Source: Pseudaminobacter soli (ex Li et al. 2025) | GTDB taxonomy: Bacteria; Pseudomonadota; Alphaproteobacteria; Rhizobiales; Rhizobiaceae | Reading direction: 5' to 3' | Assembly (NCBI RefSeq): GCF_003012705.1 | Contig: NZ_PXYL01000001.1 | Coordinates: 124,001-188,000 of the forward strand | Length of the DNA: 64,000 nucleotides | Shown here: positions 11,579 to 22,882 of the stretch, piece after piece | How the letters are laid out: each line of letters begins with the position of its first letter | Numbering within the stretch: position 1 is the stretch's first letter | Notes under the pieces: generated by a model | Database searches by the model: none | Told to the model about the DNA's origin: nothing | The model's input: the letters and a program-made list of their open reading frames with translations, nothing else | Translations under genes and position numbers: made by a program

Positions 11579-12043
11579 ATGGACCGGTTTCTGTCAAATG
11601 CGGTGAACAGGATCGACGCCAAGGGCCGCGTCTCGGTTCCCGCACATTTCCGTACGGTTTTGCAGAAGCGCGGCTACGGCGATCTCTATGCGCTTCGGGC
11701 GCTGGAGTGCGCGGCGCTGGACGTGGGCGGTCTCGATCTCCTCGACCGCTACGAGCAGCGCATTGCCCAGGAGGACCCCTTCCTGCGGACGGCGGACGAC
11801 ATGTCTTTCTTCTGTCATGGGGACGGAATGTTCCTGAAGATGGATCAGGATGGCCGCATTACCGTTACCGATTTCATGCGCGAGCACACGGGCATCTCCT
11901 CGGAGGTGGCTTTCGTGGGGCGTGGCACCTTTTTCCAGATGTGGGAGCCGGAAAGGCTGCGCACTCATGGAGCAGAGGTGCGGGCACGACTTTTGAAGCT
12001 TCGGCAGGGGACAGGAACGAAGAAAGCAGGAGAAGTGGAGTGA
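11579..12043 (+). CDS. mraZ: MraZ: transcriptional regulator of the dcw cluster
   Basis: A 154-residue DNA-binding protein with two SpoVT/AbrB-like beta domains; the first begins at once ([19 protein letters not shown], residues 7-25) and the second near residue 85 ([12 protein letters not shown]). MraZ forms a ring and represses its own operon by binding TGGGN repeats. It is the first gene of the cluster. A GGAGG sequence lies 15 bases before the ATG, a rather long distance. The frame is open upstream, but no family member starts there. Its stop codon overlaps the rsmH start (TGATG). Confidence 0.95.
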   Translation: MDRFLSNAVNRIDAKGRVSVPAHFRTVLQKRGYGDLYALRALECAALDVGGLDLLDRYEQRIAQEDPFLRTADDMSFFCHGDGMFLKMDQDGRITVTDFMREHTGISSEVAFVGRGTFFQMWEPERLRTHGAEVRARLLKLRQGTGTKKAGEVE

Positions 12044-13056
12044 TGGCAGACAGCGGCGAAGACGATCATGCCGTTGGCGGACCTGTCCGCCATATTCCGG
12101 TTCTTCTGGATGAAGTGATTGCGGCCTTGGCCCCCAAGGCGGGCGAGACCATCATCGACGGCACCTTCGGCGCCGGTGGCTACACGCGCGCCATATTGGC
12201 GGCGGGCGCGAATGTCGTTGCCATCGACCGCGACCCCGACGCTATTTCGGCCGGCCGGGAGTTGGAAAGCCAGTCTGGCGGTCGTCTTCGGCTCGTCCAG
12301 GCACCGTTTTCCAGCATCGATGCCCACGCGGAGCAAATCGATGGCGTGGTGCTCGACATTGGCGTCTCGTCCATGCAGCTCGACCAGGCCGAGCGCGGCT
12401 TTTCGTTCCGTTCCGATGGCCCGCTCGACATGCGCATGGCACAGCAGGGCGTCAGCGCGGCCGATGTCGTCAACCGGTTCAAGGCCGGGGATTTGGCGCG
12501 CATCTTCGGATTCCTGGGCGAGGAGCGCCATGCCGGCCGCATCGCACGCATGATCGAGAAGCGCCGCGCTTCGCAGCCCTTCGAGCGCACGCGCGATCTG
12601 GCCGAAGCGATCGCCGACACCGTCGGGCGCAATCCCAAGGACAAGATCCATCCGGCGACGCGCGTGTTCCAAGCGCTGCGCATTTACGTCAACGACGAAC
12701 TCGGCGAACTGGCGCGCGCCCTGTTTGCGGCCGAGCGGGCGCTGAAGCCCGGTGGCCGGCTGGTCGTGGTGACGTTCCATTCGCTCGAGGATCGCATCGT
12801 CAAGCGCTTCATCGCCGACCGCTCGGGCACGGCCGCCGGCTCGCGCTATCTGCCTGAAACGCAAGTGAAATCGGCGACATTCGAGAAATCGGGTGGGGCT
12901 GTGGGGCCGACCGAACGCGAGACCGAGGCCAATCCGCGCGCCCGTTCGGCCAAGCTGCGCGCTGCGATCCGCACCGAGGCGCCGCCCCGCGCGCCCGATC
13001 TGTCGATCTTCGGCCTGCCGAAGCTTCCTGAAGTCCGGTCAGCCGGGGAAAGGTAG
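12043..13056 (+). CDS. rsmH: RsmH: 16S rRNA (cytosine-1402-N4)-methyltransferase
   Basis: A 337-residue SAM-dependent methyltransferase that methylates N4 of C1402 in the decoding centre of 16S rRNA. The N-terminal [15 protein letters not shown] (about residues 10-24) and the SAM motif [14 protein letters not shown] (about 35-48) are family hallmarks, as are [20 protein letters not shown] and [15 protein letters not shown] lies before the start. The frame runs on upstream across mraZ in a different phase, but only the ATG at 12043 gives the family N-terminus. Second gene of the dcw operon. Confidence 0.96.
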   Translation: MADSGEDDHAVGGPVRHIPVLLDEVIAALAPKAGETIIDGTFGAGGYTRAILAAGANVVAIDRDPDAISAGRELESQSGGRLRLVQAPFSSIDAHAEQIDGVVLDIGVSSMQLDQAERGFSFRSDGPLDMRMAQQGVSAADVVNRFKAGDLARIFGFLGEERHAGRIARMIEKRRASQPFERTRDLAEAIADTVGRNPKDKIHPATRVFQALRIYVNDELGELARALFAAERALKPGGRLVVVTFHSLEDRIVKRFIADRSGTAAGSRYLPETQVKSATFEKSGGAVGPTERETEANPRARSAKLRAAIRTEAPPRAPDLSIFGLPKLPEVRSAGER

Positions 13057-13060
13057 GAAC

Positions 13061-13438
13061 ATGTTCCGCACCAGCGATATCCTTCTCATCGCCGTGATGG
13101 TTTCGGCCGCCGCCTTTACCTACAAGACCAAGCATGAAGCCGAGGAACAGCTCATTGCGGTGCGCAAGATCGAGCAGCAGATCCGCTTCGAAGAGGATTC
13201 GATCGACCTGCTCAAGGCCGACTGGAGCCTGCTGACCCAGCCGGCGCGGCTGCAGAAGCTGGCGGAAACCTATCAGAACGAGCTGCAGCTGGCGCCGGTC
13301 GAGGCGCGGCAGATCGTCGGCCTCAACGATCTGCCGACAAAGCCCGTCGACGTCCAGGATACGTCCAGCAAGCGGCTTGGCGGTGTGGCCGACAGCGGCG
13401 GCACCGACAAGGTTGTGACGGGGGCGGTGGTTAGATGA
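13061..13438 (+). CDS. ftsL: FtsL: division protein, bitopic
   Basis: A 125-residue inner-membrane protein. A single membrane helix (about residues 5-20, DILLIAVMVSAAAFTY) is followed by a periplasmic coiled coil (KHEAEEQLIAVRKIEQQIRFEE) and the LxxPxRLxxLA type segment (LTQPARLQKLAETY). FtsL forms a complex with FtsQ and FtsB and helps turn on FtsW-FtsI. No ftsB is next to it, as usual in alphaproteobacteria. It overlaps ftsI by 4 bases. Confidence 0.9.
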   Translation: MFRTSDILLIAVMVSAAAFTYKTKHEAEEQLIAVRKIEQQIRFEEDSIDLLKADWSLLTQPARLQKLAETYQNELQLAPVEARQIVGLNDLPTKPVDVQDTSSKRLGGVADSGGTDKVVTGAVVR

Positions 13439-15150
13439 TGAAGCTTTGGCGCAAACGTCTTTCCAAGGCCGAGGCTTCCACCGCGTCCATCGTCGTCGAC
13501 GGCGCCCGCAAGGCGACCGGCGGCCGCACGAAGAACCGCGTGGTCATGACAATGACGGTGTTCTTCGGCATCTATGCCACGATCACCGGCCGCCTCATCT
13601 ATCTCGGCATGCTGCAGCCCGACGAGAGCGGCGGCCCCGCTACGCGCGTGACTGCGTCGCGCCCGGACATCGTCGATCGCAACGGCGAGGTGCTGGCCAC
13701 CGACATCAAGACCTTGTCGCTCTTTGCCGAGCCGCGGCGGATCGTCGACGCTGACGAAGTGATCGAGAAGCTGTCCACGGTCCTGCCCGACATCGATGTC
13801 GAGCAGACCTATAAGCGGCTCAAGAGCGGTGCCGGCTTCGTCTGGCTGAAACGCCAGCTGAGCCCCAGGCAACAGGCCGACATCATGCAGCTCGGCCTTC
13901 CCGGTATCGGTTTCCGCACCGAAAAGCGGCGCTTCTATCCCGGCGGCCCCACCGCCGCGCACATTCTCGGCCTGACCAATATCGACAATCAGGGCATTGC
14001 CGGGATGGAGAAATATATCGACGACCAGGGCCTTGCCGATCTGCAGGCTTCTGGTCTGGCCGACGCCAAGGACCTCAGGCCGGTGCGGTTGTCGATCGAT
14101 CTTCGCGTCCAGCACATCGTCCGCGACGAAGTCGCCAAGGCGCTCGACAAATATCAGGCGATCGCCGCCGGCGCCGTGGTGCTCAACGTCAAGACCGGCG
14201 AGGTGCTGGCTATGGCGTCGGTGCCGGATTTCGACCCCAACAACCCCTACAATGCGCTCGACAAGGATCACCTGAACCGCATGTCGGCGGGCGTCTACGA
14301 AATGGGCTCGACCATCAAGAGCTTCACCACGGCAATGGCGCTCGATTCCGGCAAGGTGACGCTCAACAGCACTTTCGACGCCACGCGGCCCATCACCATC
14401 GGCCGCCAGACCATCCGTGACTTTCACGGCAAGGGCAGGGTGCTGAGCGTGCCGGAGGTCTTCATCTATTCGTCCAACATCGGCTCGGCTCGCGAGGCGG
14501 ACGTGGTGGGCATCGAAGGGCACCGCGAATTCCTGAAACGCATCGGCCTGCTCGACCGCCTGCAGACCGAGCTGCCGGAAGTGGCGCGGCCGACCGAGCC
14601 CAAGGTTTGGAAGAAGGTGCACTCGATCACCATCTCCTTCGGCCACGGCATGTCGACCACCCCGCTGCAGACGGCGGTGGGCGCGGCGGCGCTGATGAAT
14701 GGCGGCTATCTGATGAACCCCACCTTCTTGCCGCGGACCGAGCAGGACGCGATGGCGTCGGCCAAGCAGGTCGTCAACACCAAGACCAGCCAGGACATGC
14801 GCTATCTCTACCTGCTCAATGCCGAGAAGGGCTCGGGCAAGCGCGCCGAGGTGCCCGGTTATCGCGTCGGCGGCAAGACGGGTACGGCCGAGAAGGTGGT
14901 CAACGGTCGTTATGCGTCGAATGTTCGCTTCAATGCCTTCCTGGCGGCTTTCCCGATGGACGATCCGCAATATGTGGTGCTCAGCATCGTTGACGAACCC
15001 AAGCCGGAGAAGCCGGGCATGCCTGCCACCGCGGGTCTCAATGCGGCGCCGGTCGTCGCCAACATCATCAGGCGCTCTGCTTCATTTCTTGGCGTGAAGC
15101 CAGAATTCGGCCATGAAAGTGAAGCTACGGTGGCATCATCCTACGATTGA
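13435..15150 (+). CDS. ftsI: FtsI (PBP3): division-specific peptidoglycan transpeptidase
   Basis: A 571-residue class B penicillin-binding protein. A membrane anchor lies at about residues 37-60 (VVMTMTVFFGIYATITGRLI). The PBP dimerisation domain follows, then the transpeptidase domain with the three active-site motifs: STIK (near residue 292), SSN (near 345) and KTGT (near 481). It cross-links septal wall made by FtsW. Two ATG codons stand in tandem at 13435 and 13438; the first overlaps the ftsL stop. A hairpin follows the gene. Confidence 0.96.
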   Translation: MMKLWRKRLSKAEASTASIVVDGARKATGGRTKNRVVMTMTVFFGIYATITGRLIYLGMLQPDESGGPATRVTASRPDIVDRNGEVLATDIKTLSLFAEPRRIVDADEVIEKLSTVLPDIDVEQTYKRLKSGAGFVWLKRQLSPRQQADIMQLGLPGIGFRTEKRRFYPGGPTAAHILGLTNIDNQGIAGMEKYIDDQGLADLQASGLADAKDLRPVRLSIDLRVQHIVRDEVAKALDKYQAIAAGAVVLNVKTGEVLAMASVPDFDPNNPYNALDKDHLNRMSAGVYEMGSTIKSFTTAMALDSGKVTLNSTFDATRPITIGRQTIRDFHGKGRVLSVPEVFIYSSNIGSAREADVVGIEGHREFLKRIGLLDRLQTELPEVARPTEPKVWKKVHSITISFGHGMSTTPLQTAVGAAALMNGGYLMNPTFLPRTEQDAMASAKQVVNTKTSQDMRYLYLLNAEKGSGKRAEVPGYRVGGKTGTAEKVVNGRYASNVRFNAFLAAFPMDDPQYVVLSIVDEPKPEKPGMPATAGLNAAPVVANIIRRSASFLGVKPEFGHESEATVASSYD

Positions 15151-15157
15151 TTCTCAA

Positions 15158-15178
15158 GGCGCGCCGGTAAAGCGCGCC
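15158..15178 (+). terminator. Weak terminator-like hairpin between ftsI and murE
   Basis: GGCGCGC and GCGCGCC form a 7-bp GC-only stem around a 7-base loop, followed by ATTTTGTTTG. It lies 8 bases after the ftsI stop, in one of the few real gaps (54 bases) inside the cluster. It may reduce read-through into the mur genes rather than stop it. Confidence 0.4.
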
Positions 15179-15204
15179 ATTTTGTTTGTGACGAATGGAC
15201 TTCG

Positions 15205-16659
15205 ATGAAACTTGAAAATCTAGCCGGTATCCTGCCTCTGGACGCGACTGTTCCCGGGAATCTGGAGACGGGCGGAGTGTCTTCGGATTCACGCCGCATC
15301 AAGCCGGGCGACCTCTTCGTCGCTGTGCACGGCACCAAGACCGATGGCGCCTCCTACGCCGCCGACGCCGTGGCGCGCGGCGCGGCTGCCATCATCGCCG
15401 CAAAGGGCGCCGTTATCGGCTCGCATGCCGTCCCTGTCATTTCGGTCGAAGACCCGCGGCACGCGCTAGCGATGATCGCGGCGCAGTTTGCCGGCCGCCA
15501 GCCCGAAACCATGGTTGCCGTGACCGGCACCAGCGGCAAGACCTCGGTCGCCGCCTTCACGCGCCAGATCTGGGAGCAGGCAGGCAATGCCGCGGCCAGC
15601 ATCGGCACCACCGGCGTGGTTGCGCCGGGCCGCAATGAATATGGCTCGCTGACGACGCCCGATCCGGTCGAGTTGCATCGGCTTTTGGCCGAGCTTGCCG
15701 ACGCTGGCGTGACGCATGCCTCGATGGAAGCATCCAGCCACGGCCTCGACCAGCGCCGCCTCGACGGCGTGCGGCTGGCCGCCGGTGCCTTCACTAATCT
15801 CGGCCGCGACCACATGGATTATCATCCGACGGTCGAGGAGTATCACCGCGCAAAGCTCAGGCTGTTCAATACGCTGCTGCCCAAGGGCGCGCCTGCGGTG
15901 GTCTTTGCCGACGACGAATGGTCGGAGCCGACCGTGAAAGCCGCCCGCGCCGCCGGCCTGAACGTGCTCACCGTCGGCCGTCACGGCGACTTCCTGCAGC
16001 TCAAGCGCGTCGAGCATGAGCGTTTCCGCCAGCGCGCCGAAATCGAGGTGGGCGGAGTGATCTACGAGATCGATCTGCCGCTCGCGGGCGATTTCCAGAT
16101 CTACAATGCGCTGGTTGCCGCTGGCCTTGCGATTGCGACAGGCACGCCCGCCGACAAGGCGCTTCCGGCGCTCGAAAAGCTGAAGGGTGCGCCCGGTCGC
16201 CTCGACCTGGTTGGCACCACCCATGAAGGCGCGCCGGTCTATGTCGACTACGCCCACAAGCCCGATGCGCTGGAAAACGTGCTGGCCTCGGTGCGGCCGT
16301 TCACGACCGGTCGCGTGATCGTGGTGTTCGGCTGCGGCGGCGATCGCGACCGTGGCAAGCGCCCGATCATGGGCGAGATCGCGACGCGGCTGGCCGATGT
16401 GGCCATCGTTACCGACGACAATCCGCGCTCGGAAGTGCCCGAGACCATCCGCTCGGCGATCATGGCGGCCGCGCCTGGGGCCATCGAGATCGGCGACCGT
16501 CGCCAGGCCATTCGCGAGGCAGTGGCCATGATGCATGCCGGCGATACGCTGATCATTGCCGGCAAGGGGCATGAGGAAGGCCAGACGGTCGGCTCCGAAA
16601 CCCTTCCGTTCTCGGATCACGAGGAGGTGCGTAACGCCCTCAAGGAGCATGCCGGATGA
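15205..16659 (+). CDS. murE: MurE: UDP-MurNAc-L-Ala-D-Glu:meso-diaminopimelate ligase
   Basis: A 484-residue Mur ligase that adds meso-diaminopimelate to the stem peptide. The three-domain layout is visible: N-terminal UDP-binding domain, ATP-binding domain with TGTSGKTS (about residues 109-116) and C-terminal domain with the DNPR motif (TDDNPRSE, near residue 404) that selects diaminopimelate over lysine. The ATP loop has Ser in place of the more common Asn (GTS for GTN). The ribosome site is weak. It overlaps murF by 4 bases (ATGA). Confidence 0.96.
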   Translation: MKLENLAGILPLDATVPGNLETGGVSSDSRRIKPGDLFVAVHGTKTDGASYAADAVARGAAAIIAAKGAVIGSHAVPVISVEDPRHALAMIAAQFAGRQPETMVAVTGTSGKTSVAAFTRQIWEQAGNAAASIGTTGVVAPGRNEYGSLTTPDPVELHRLLAELADAGVTHASMEASSHGLDQRRLDGVRLAAGAFTNLGRDHMDYHPTVEEYHRAKLRLFNTLLPKGAPAVVFADDEWSEPTVKAARAAGLNVLTVGRHGDFLQLKRVEHERFRQRAEIEVGGVIYEIDLPLAGDFQIYNALVAAGLAIATGTPADKALPALEKLKGAPGRLDLVGTTHEGAPVYVDYAHKPDALENVLASVRPFTTGRVIVVFGCGGDRDRGKRPIMGEIATRLADVAIVTDDNPRSEVPETIRSAIMAAAPGAIEIGDRRQAIREAVAMMHAGDTLIIAGKGHEEGQTVGSETLPFSDHEEVRNALKEHAG

Positions 16660-18089
16660 GCTTGCTGTGGACCTCCGAGGCTCTCGTCGATCCCATGGGC
16701 GGTCGCCCGCTCGGCCAGCTGCCAGCCGGCATAACGGGCATTTCCATCGACAGCCGTACGCTGAAGCCGGGTGAGGCCTTCTTCGCAATCAAAGGCGAGG
16801 CCATGGATGGCCACGACTTCGCGACCGCCGCAGTGAAGGCCGGCGCCGGGGTTCTGGTGGTTGCCGAAGGAAAGCTGCCCGCACTCGGCCGGCTGACGGC
16901 GCCGATGATCGTTGTGCCGGATGTCCTGGCCGCGCTCGAAAAGCTCGGCATTGCTGCCCGTACGCGCAGCGATGCAAGGATCATCGCGGTCACCGGGTCG
17001 GTCGGCAAGACCAGCACGAAGGAGGCACTGCGCCACGGCCTTTCGGCGGTCGGCAAGGTCCATGCTTCGGCCATGTCCTTCAACAATCACTGGGGCGTGC
17101 CGCTGACGCTCGCCCGCATGCCCGCCGATTGCGATTATGCCGTCTTCGAAATCGGCATGAACCATGAGAACGAGATCCGCCCGCTGGTTAAGATGGTTCG
17201 CCCGCATGTGGCGATCGTCACCTCGATTGCGCCGGCCCATCTCGGCCATTTCAGCAGCATGGACGACATTGCGCGGGCAAAAGCTGAGATATTCGAAGGT
17301 GTTGAGCCCGGCGGCACCGCACTCCTCAACCGCGACGATGCCCGCTTCGAGCTGCTTGCAAAGCTGGCGCGTGACGTCGGCGTCGAACACATCGTCGGTT
17401 ATGGCGAAGACGCCGGAGCCGATGTCAGGCTCACCAATTTCGTGCTTCACGCCGACCACTCGATCATGACGGCGAATGTTGCGGGCGAGGAAGTGGCCGC
17501 CGAGATCGGCGCGCCCGGTCGCCACATCGTGCAGAACGTGCTGGCGGTGCTGGGCGCCGCGAAGCTTGTTGGCGCCGACCTTGCCGAGGTGGCGCTGGCG
17601 ATGACCAGCCTGATCCCCGAGCGTGGACGCGGGCGGCGGCACACGCTGCGCCATCCCAACGGCATCTTCACGCTGATCGACGAAAGCTACAACGCCAATC
17701 CCGCTTCGATGCGGGCCGCGATGGCACTTCTGGAATCGACGCCGGTCAAGTCCGGCGCGCGGCGCATTGCCGTGCTGGGCGACATGCTGGAGCTCGGCGA
17801 GCATTCGGAGCGGCTGCACAAGGATCTGGCCGGGCTGTTCAGTGGCGCGAGCGCGGACCTTGTGTTCCTCGCCGGGGCAGAAATGCGGGCTCTCGCCGAA
17901 ATTCTGCCAGATGACTTCCATACTGAGCACCGGGCAAACGGCGACGAGCTGAAGCTTGTCCTCATGCACGCTATCCGGCCGGGCGATGTCGTCATGGTCA
18001 AGTCGTCCAAGAGCATCGGGTTCGCGAAGCTGGTCGACGCGCTGATAGAACGGTTTCCGGAGGCCTCCGGAAACGCCAAAGAAACCTGA
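16656..18089 (+). CDS. murF: MurF: UDP-MurNAc-tripeptide:D-alanyl-D-alanine ligase
   Basis: A 477-residue Mur ligase that adds D-Ala-D-Ala, finishing the cytoplasmic pentapeptide precursor. The ATP loop [11 protein letters not shown] lies at about residues 112-122, and the [11 protein letters not shown] and [10 protein letters not shown] segments are typical of MurF. The AGGAGCA sequence in the end of murE serves as ribosome site. Its D-Ala-D-Ala substrate is made by DdlB, encoded 7.5 kb downstream in the same cluster. Confidence 0.96.
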   Translation: MSLLWTSEALVDPMGGRPLGQLPAGITGISIDSRTLKPGEAFFAIKGEAMDGHDFATAAVKAGAGVLVVAEGKLPALGRLTAPMIVVPDVLAALEKLGIAARTRSDARIIAVTGSVGKTSTKEALRHGLSAVGKVHASAMSFNNHWGVPLTLARMPADCDYAVFEIGMNHENEIRPLVKMVRPHVAIVTSIAPAHLGHFSSMDDIARAKAEIFEGVEPGGTALLNRDDARFELLAKLARDVGVEHIVGYGEDAGADVRLTNFVLHADHSIMTANVAGEEVAAEIGAPGRHIVQNVLAVLGAAKLVGADLAEVALAMTSLIPERGRGRRHTLRHPNGIFTLIDESYNANPASMRAAMALLESTPVKSGARRIAVLGDMLELGEHSERLHKDLAGLFSGASADLVFLAGAEMRALAEILPDDFHTEHRANGDELKLVLMHAIRPGDVVMVKSSKSIGFAKLVDALIERFPEASGNAKET

Positions 18090-18112
18090 CGATGGTCCTG
18101 GAACGAATTTAG

Positions 18113-19195
18113 ATGCTAACCCTGCTCGTCAACTTTTCCGACCATCTCACGGTCTTCAACGTCTTCCGCTACATCACCTTCCGTACCGGCGGAGCGTTGA
18201 TCACTGCTGCTCTGATTGTCTTCATCTTTGGGCCGATGATCATCGACTCGCTGCGCATCCGGCAGGGCAAGGGCCAGCCGATCCGCGCAGACGGGCCGCA
18301 GACCCACTTCAAGAAGGCCGGCACGCCGACCATGGGCGGCCTGATGATCCTCTGTGGCATCATCGGGTCGTCGCTGCTGTGGGCGAACATCACCAGCATC
18401 TATGTCTGGGTCGTCCTTCTGGTCACGCTCGGCTTCGGCGCCATCGGCTTCTATGACGACTATCTCAAGGTCACCAAGCAGTCGCATCTCGGCTTCTCAG
18501 GCAAGGCGCGCCTTGGCCTCGAGTTCCTCATTGCCGCTGTTGCCGGCTGGGCGATCATGCATGCCGGCCAGGCGCCGTTCTCGTCGTCGCTGACCTTCCC
18601 CTTCATCAAGGATTTCCTGATCAATCTCGGCTGGTTCTTCATTCCCTTCGCCTGCTTCGTCATCGTCGGCGCCGGCAATGCGGTGAACCTGACCGACGGT
18701 CTGGACGGCCTTGCCATCGTGCCGATCATGATCGCCGCCGCGTCCTTCGGCGTCATCGCCTACCTGTCGGGTAACGCTGTGTTCGCAGAATATCTGCAGA
18801 TTCACTTCGTGCCCGGCACTGGCGAATTGGCCGTCATCCTCGGCGCCGTCATCGGCGCCGGCCTTGGCTTCCTCTGGTTCAATGCGCCGCCTGCCGCAAT
18901 CTTCATGGGCGACACCGGCTCGCTCGCGCTGGGCGGCCTCATCGGCACCGTTGCCGTCGCCACCAAGCACGAGATCGTGCTCGCCATCATTGGCGGCCTG
19001 TTCGTCATGGAAGCGCTGTCGGTCATCATCCAGGTCGGCTTCTTCAAGATGACCGGCCGGCGCGTGTTCCTGATGGCGCCGATCCACCACCATTTTGAAA
19101 AGCTCGGCTGGACCGAAAGCCAGGTGGTGATCCGCTTCTGGATCATCGCGGTCATTCTGGCGCTCATCGGCCTGTCGACCCTCAAGCTTCGGTAA
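18113..19195 (+). CDS. mraY: MraY: phospho-MurNAc-pentapeptide transferase
   Basis: A 360-residue inner-membrane enzyme with about ten helices. It links the UDP-MurNAc-pentapeptide to undecaprenyl phosphate, giving lipid I. Conserved active-site stretches are seen: GFYDDYLK (Asp pair, about residues 108-115), [10 protein letters not shown] (about 193-202) and [11 protein letters not shown] (about 265-275), plus the HHHFEK histidines near the end. A 23-base gap separates it from murF and 6 bases from murD. Confidence 0.96.
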   Translation: MLTLLVNFSDHLTVFNVFRYITFRTGGALITAALIVFIFGPMIIDSLRIRQGKGQPIRADGPQTHFKKAGTPTMGGLMILCGIIGSSLLWANITSIYVWVVLLVTLGFGAIGFYDDYLKVTKQSHLGFSGKARLGLEFLIAAVAGWAIMHAGQAPFSSSLTFPFIKDFLINLGWFFIPFACFVIVGAGNAVNLTDGLDGLAIVPIMIAAASFGVIAYLSGNAVFAEYLQIHFVPGTGELAVILGAVIGAGLGFLWFNAPPAAIFMGDTGSLALGGLIGTVAVATKHEIVLAIIGGLFVMEALSVIIQVGFFKMTGRRVFLMAPIHHHFEKLGWTESQVVIRFWIIAVILALIGLSTLKLR

Positions 19196-19201
19196 ACCTA
19201 T

Positions 19202-20602
19202 ATGATACCAGCGCGCTCCTTCGCCGGCCGTCGCGTAGCACTTTTCGGGCTCGGCGGTTCGGGCATCGCGACCGCGCGCGCCCTGATCGAGGGCGGCGCG
19301 GAAGTGCTTGCATGGGACGACAATCCAGAAAGCGTTGCCAAGGCGATAGCCGAAGGCATCGGTACCGGCGATCTGCGTCAGACCGACTGGGGTGGCTTTG
19401 CCTCCTTCGTGCTGTCGCCCGGCGTGCCGCTCACCCATCCCAAGCCGCATTGGTCGGTGGAACTTGCGCGCGGCGCGGGCGTCGAGGTGATCGGCGACAT
19501 CGAGCTTTTCGCGCGCGAGCGCACGGCGAGCGCCCCCGATGCTCCGTTCATCGCCATCACCGGCACCAACGGCAAGTCGACGACCACGGCGCTGACCGCG
19601 CATATTATCAAGGCATCCGGCCGCGATGCGCAGATGGGCGGCAATATCGGCCGCGCGGTCATGACGCTCGATCCGCCGCGCAGCGACCGCAACTATGTGG
19701 TCGAGTGCTCGTCCTATCAGATCGACCTCGCACCCTCGATCAACCCGACCGCAGGCGTGCTGCTCAACCTGACGCCGGACCATCTCGACCGCCACGGCAC
19801 GATGCAGCACTACGCATCGATCAAGGAACGCCTGGTGGCGGGCAGCGAGACGGCCATTATCGGCATCGACGACATCTATTGCGCCCAGATCGCTGACCGC
19901 CTCGAAAAGGCCGGCAAGGACGTCGTGCGCATTTCCAAGCGCCTGCCGCTGACTGACGGCTACTTCGCCGACGGCACGGACCTGATGGAGGCCGTGCATG
20001 GCCGCTACAGCCGCATCGGTTTCCTCGAGGGCATCGGTTCGCTGCGCGGCCAGCACAATGCGCAGAATGCGCTCGCGGCCGTCGTGGCCTGCCTCAAGGT
20101 CGGGCTCGACCTCGGCGAGATCCAGTCTGGCCTTGAGAGCTTCCCGGGTCTGGCGCACCGCATGGAGCAGGTCGGCCGCAAGGACCATGTGCTCTTCGTC
20201 AACGACTCCAAGGCAACCAATGCCGACGCCTCCGCGCCGGCCTTGTCGAGCTTCCCGCGCATCTACTGGATCGCCGGCGGCCTGCCCAAGGAAGGCGGCA
20301 TCGAGCCGCTGCGCAGCTTCTTTCCCCGTATTGCCAAGGCCTATCTGATCGGCGAAGCTGCACCTGCCTTTTCGGCGACGCTCGGCGAGGCCGTGCCTTA
20401 CGAGATTTCTGGCACGCTGGCCGCTGCCGTCGAACATGCCGCGCATGATGCGGCGCTTGACGATGCCGGCGAAGCGGTTGTGTTGCTTTCGCCTGCCTGT
20501 GCGAGTTTCGATCAGTTCAAGAATTTCGAGGTTCGCGGCGACGCCTTCCGTGCGGCGGTCGCTGCGATCGACAAGGTCAAGCCGATCGGGGGGACACGAT
20601 AA
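19202..20602 (+). CDS. murD: MurD: UDP-MurNAc-L-alanine:D-glutamate ligase
   Basis: A 466-residue Mur ligase that adds D-glutamate. The N-terminal Rossmann-like domain begins with [17 protein letters not shown]; the ATP loop [10 protein letters not shown] lies at about residues 120-129, followed by the HLDRHGTM motif (about 198-205). The C-terminal part contains [11 protein letters not shown], the family DSKATN motif. The stop codon overlaps the start of ftsW by one base. Confidence 0.96.
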   Translation: MIPARSFAGRRVALFGLGGSGIATARALIEGGAEVLAWDDNPESVAKAIAEGIGTGDLRQTDWGGFASFVLSPGVPLTHPKPHWSVELARGAGVEVIGDIELFARERTASAPDAPFIAITGTNGKSTTTALTAHIIKASGRDAQMGGNIGRAVMTLDPPRSDRNYVVECSSYQIDLAPSINPTAGVLLNLTPDHLDRHGTMQHYASIKERLVAGSETAIIGIDDIYCAQIADRLEKAGKDVVRISKRLPLTDGYFADGTDLMEAVHGRYSRIGFLEGIGSLRGQHNAQNALAAVVACLKVGLDLGEIQSGLESFPGLAHRMEQVGRKDHVLFVNDSKATNADASAPALSSFPRIYWIAGGLPKEGGIEPLRSFFPRIAKAYLIGEAAPAFSATLGEAVPYEISGTLAAAVEHAAHDAALDDAGEAVVLLSPACASFDQFKNFEVRGDAFRAAVAAIDKVKPIGGTR

Positions 20603-21753
20603 TGGCAAGCCGTCTCGATAGAAGCCCTGTCGCCATATGGTGGCGGACGATCGACCGCTGGTTCCTGGCCGCGTTCCTGACGCTGATGGGACTGGGCATC
20701 GTGCTCTCCTTCGCCGCCAGCCCGGCGGTTGCCGAGCGCATCGGTCTCGACAGCTTCCATTTCGCGACGCGCCAGATCTTCTTCACCCTTCCGGCCCTGT
20801 GCGTGATGCTCGCCGTCTCCTTCCTCGAGGCGCGCGAGGTGCGGCGCATGGCGCTGATCATGCTTTGCATCGCGCTGGTGCTGATGGTGGCTGTTCTCTA
20901 TGTCGGCGTCGAGGTTAAGGGCGCGCGGCGCTGGGTTTCCTTTGCCGGCGTCTCCGTCCAGCCCTCCGAATTCCTCAAGCCCGCTTTCGTTATCGTCTGC
21001 GCCTGGCTCTTCGCCGAGCATCAGCGCCAGCCCGATATCCCCGGCAACCTCATGGCAATGGGACTGCTGGGCGTCGTTCTGGCGCTTCTGGTGGCGCAGC
21101 CCGACCTTGGCCAAACCATGCTGTCCCTCGGTACCTGGGGCGTGATGTTCTTCATGGCGGGCATGCCGTGGCTGTGGATCATCGTGCTCGGTGCGCTGGG
21201 CGCTGGTGGAGCGTTGGCTGCCTATACCGTCTTTCCGCACGTCGCCGGCCGTATCGACCGCTTCCTGACCGGCGAGGGCGACACCTTCCAGGTCGACATG
21301 GGCCGCGAGGCCGTCATCAATGGCGGCTGGTTCGGCGTCGGGCCGGGTGAGGGCACCGTCAAACGCGTCATTCCCGACAGCCACGCCGATTTCGTGTTCG
21401 CGGTGGCGGGCGAGGAGTTCGGCATCATCATGTGCTTCCTCATCATGTTCCTGTTCGCCTTCATTGTCCTGCGCGGCCTGAACATCGCGCTCAAGGAGCA
21501 TGACGACTTCACGCGATACGCCGTGGCCGGGCTGGTGGTCGTCTTCGGCCTCCAGTCGGTCATCAATATGGGCGTCAATCTCCAATTGCTGCCGGCCAAG
21601 GGCATGACGCTGCCCTTCATCTCCTATGGCGGCTCGTCGCAGATCGCGATCGCCATCTCCATGGGCATGGTCCTGGCATTGACGCGCAAGCGGCCCGAAC
21701 GGCGCAAGTCGCCCGGCTATCCGCTTGCCAAGCACGCATTGGCGGCCGAGTGA
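20602..21753 (+). CDS. ftsW: FtsW: septal peptidoglycan glycosyltransferase (SEDS family)
   Basis: A 383-residue polytopic SEDS protein with about ten membrane helices. It polymerises lipid II at the septum together with FtsI. Family features include [25 protein letters not shown] (residues about 108-132), the catalytic-region aspartate in AQPDLGQTM, and PFISYGGSS near the end. The first residues (about 1-20) are cytoplasmic. One base lies between its stop codon and the murG start. Confidence 0.95.
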   Translation: MASRLDRSPVAIWWRTIDRWFLAAFLTLMGLGIVLSFAASPAVAERIGLDSFHFATRQIFFTLPALCVMLAVSFLEAREVRRMALIMLCIALVLMVAVLYVGVEVKGARRWVSFAGVSVQPSEFLKPAFVIVCAWLFAEHQRQPDIPGNLMAMGLLGVVLALLVAQPDLGQTMLSLGTWGVMFFMAGMPWLWIIVLGALGAGGALAAYTVFPHVAGRIDRFLTGEGDTFQVDMGREAVINGGWFGVGPGEGTVKRVIPDSHADFVFAVAGEEFGIIMCFLIMFLFAFIVLRGLNIALKEHDDFTRYAVAGLVVVFGLQSVINMGVNLQLLPAKGMTLPFISYGGSSQIAIAISMGMVLALTRKRPERRKSPGYPLAKHALAAE

Positions 21754-21754
21754 C

Positions 21755-22882
21755 ATGACCAAGGGGACAGTTCTTCTCGCCGCCGGCGGCACCGGCGGCC
21801 ACCTCTTTCCTGCCGAAGCGCTGGCGCATGAGCTGACTGATCGCGGCTGGGAGGTCCATCTCGCGACCGACGATCGCGCCGGGCGCTTTGCTGGCAGTTT
21901 TCCGGCAAAGGCGATCCACCCGATCGCTTCGGCCACGTTCGGCTCGCGTAATCCCCTTAAGATGGCCGGCGCCTTCTGGACGATCTGGCAGGGCGTGCGC
22001 CAGTCTTCCGCACTGATCCGCCAGCTCAAGCCAGCCGCTGTGGTCGGCTTCGGCGGCTATCCGACGCTGCCGCCGCTCTATGCCGCGACGCGCCGGGGCG
22101 TGCCGACGCTAATCCATGAACAGAACGCGGTGATGGGGCGGGCCAACAAGGCGCTTGCCGGGCGCGTGACCGCGATTGCAGGCGGCTTCCTGGACGGAAA
22201 GTCGAGCTCCTACGGCAGCAAGATCATCGTGACCGGCAACCCGGTCAGGCCCGCGGTGCTGGAAGCCGCGCGCATCCCCTATGCCGCGTCCGGCCCCGGC
22301 GAGCCGTTCCGCCTGCTGGTGTTCGGCGGCAGCCAGGGCGCGCAGTTCTTTTCCGATGCGGTGCCGCCGGCCATCGCCGCCTTGCCCGAACCCTTGCGCA
22401 GGCGGCTGAGTGTCGTGCAGCAGGCGCGCGCCGAGGACGCTAACCGCGTGACGGCCGCTTACGCCGAACTCGGCATCGAGGCGCAGGTGCAGCCCTTCTT
22501 CAAGGACATGGCGGCCAAGATCGGCGCCGCTCATCTCGTTATCGCCCGCTCGGGCGCGTCGACGGTTTCGGAAGTGGCCGTGATCGGCCGGCCGGCACTT
22601 CTTGTGCCTTATCCCTATGCGCTCGACCATGACCAGGCGGCCAACGCCACCACCCTTGCCGAATTGGGTGGGGCGGAGGTGCACCCCCAAGCGATGCTGT
22701 CGGTCGAGAGCCTGTCGGCGCTGATCGGCCGGTGTTTGATGGACCCGGACCGGCTGGCAACCATGGCCGAAGCCGCCAAGGCGGCGGGAAAGCCCGATGC
22801 CGTACGGTTGCTTGCGGACATGACAGAGGCTATTGCGGCGCGGAAACCTATAAAGACACTGAAGGAAGGGATGCGGCCATGA
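21755..22882 (+). CDS. murG: MurG: lipid II synthase (GlcNAc transferase)
   Basis: A 375-residue GT28 enzyme that adds GlcNAc to lipid I on the inner face of the membrane. The N-terminal glycine-rich loop [16 protein letters not shown] (residues about 8-23), the [12 protein letters not shown] stretch, and the UDP-sugar site [10 protein letters not shown] (about 190-199) and [10 protein letters not shown] are all present. The ATG at 21755 was chosen because the loop then starts at the usual distance from the N-terminus. Overlaps murC by 4 bases. Confidence 0.96.
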   Translation: MTKGTVLLAAGGTGGHLFPAEALAHELTDRGWEVHLATDDRAGRFAGSFPAKAIHPIASATFGSRNPLKMAGAFWTIWQGVRQSSALIRQLKPAAVVGFGGYPTLPPLYAATRRGVPTLIHEQNAVMGRANKALAGRVTAIAGGFLDGKSSSYGSKIIVTGNPVRPAVLEAARIPYAASGPGEPFRLLVFGGSQGAQFFSDAVPPAIAALPEPLRRRLSVVQQARAEDANRVTAAYAELGIEAQVQPFFKDMAAKIGAAHLVIARSGASTVSEVAVIGRPALLVPYPYALDHDQAANATTLAELGGAEVHPQAMLSVESLSALIGRCLMDPDRLATMAEAAKAAGKPDAVRLLADMTEAIAARKPIKTLKEGMRP

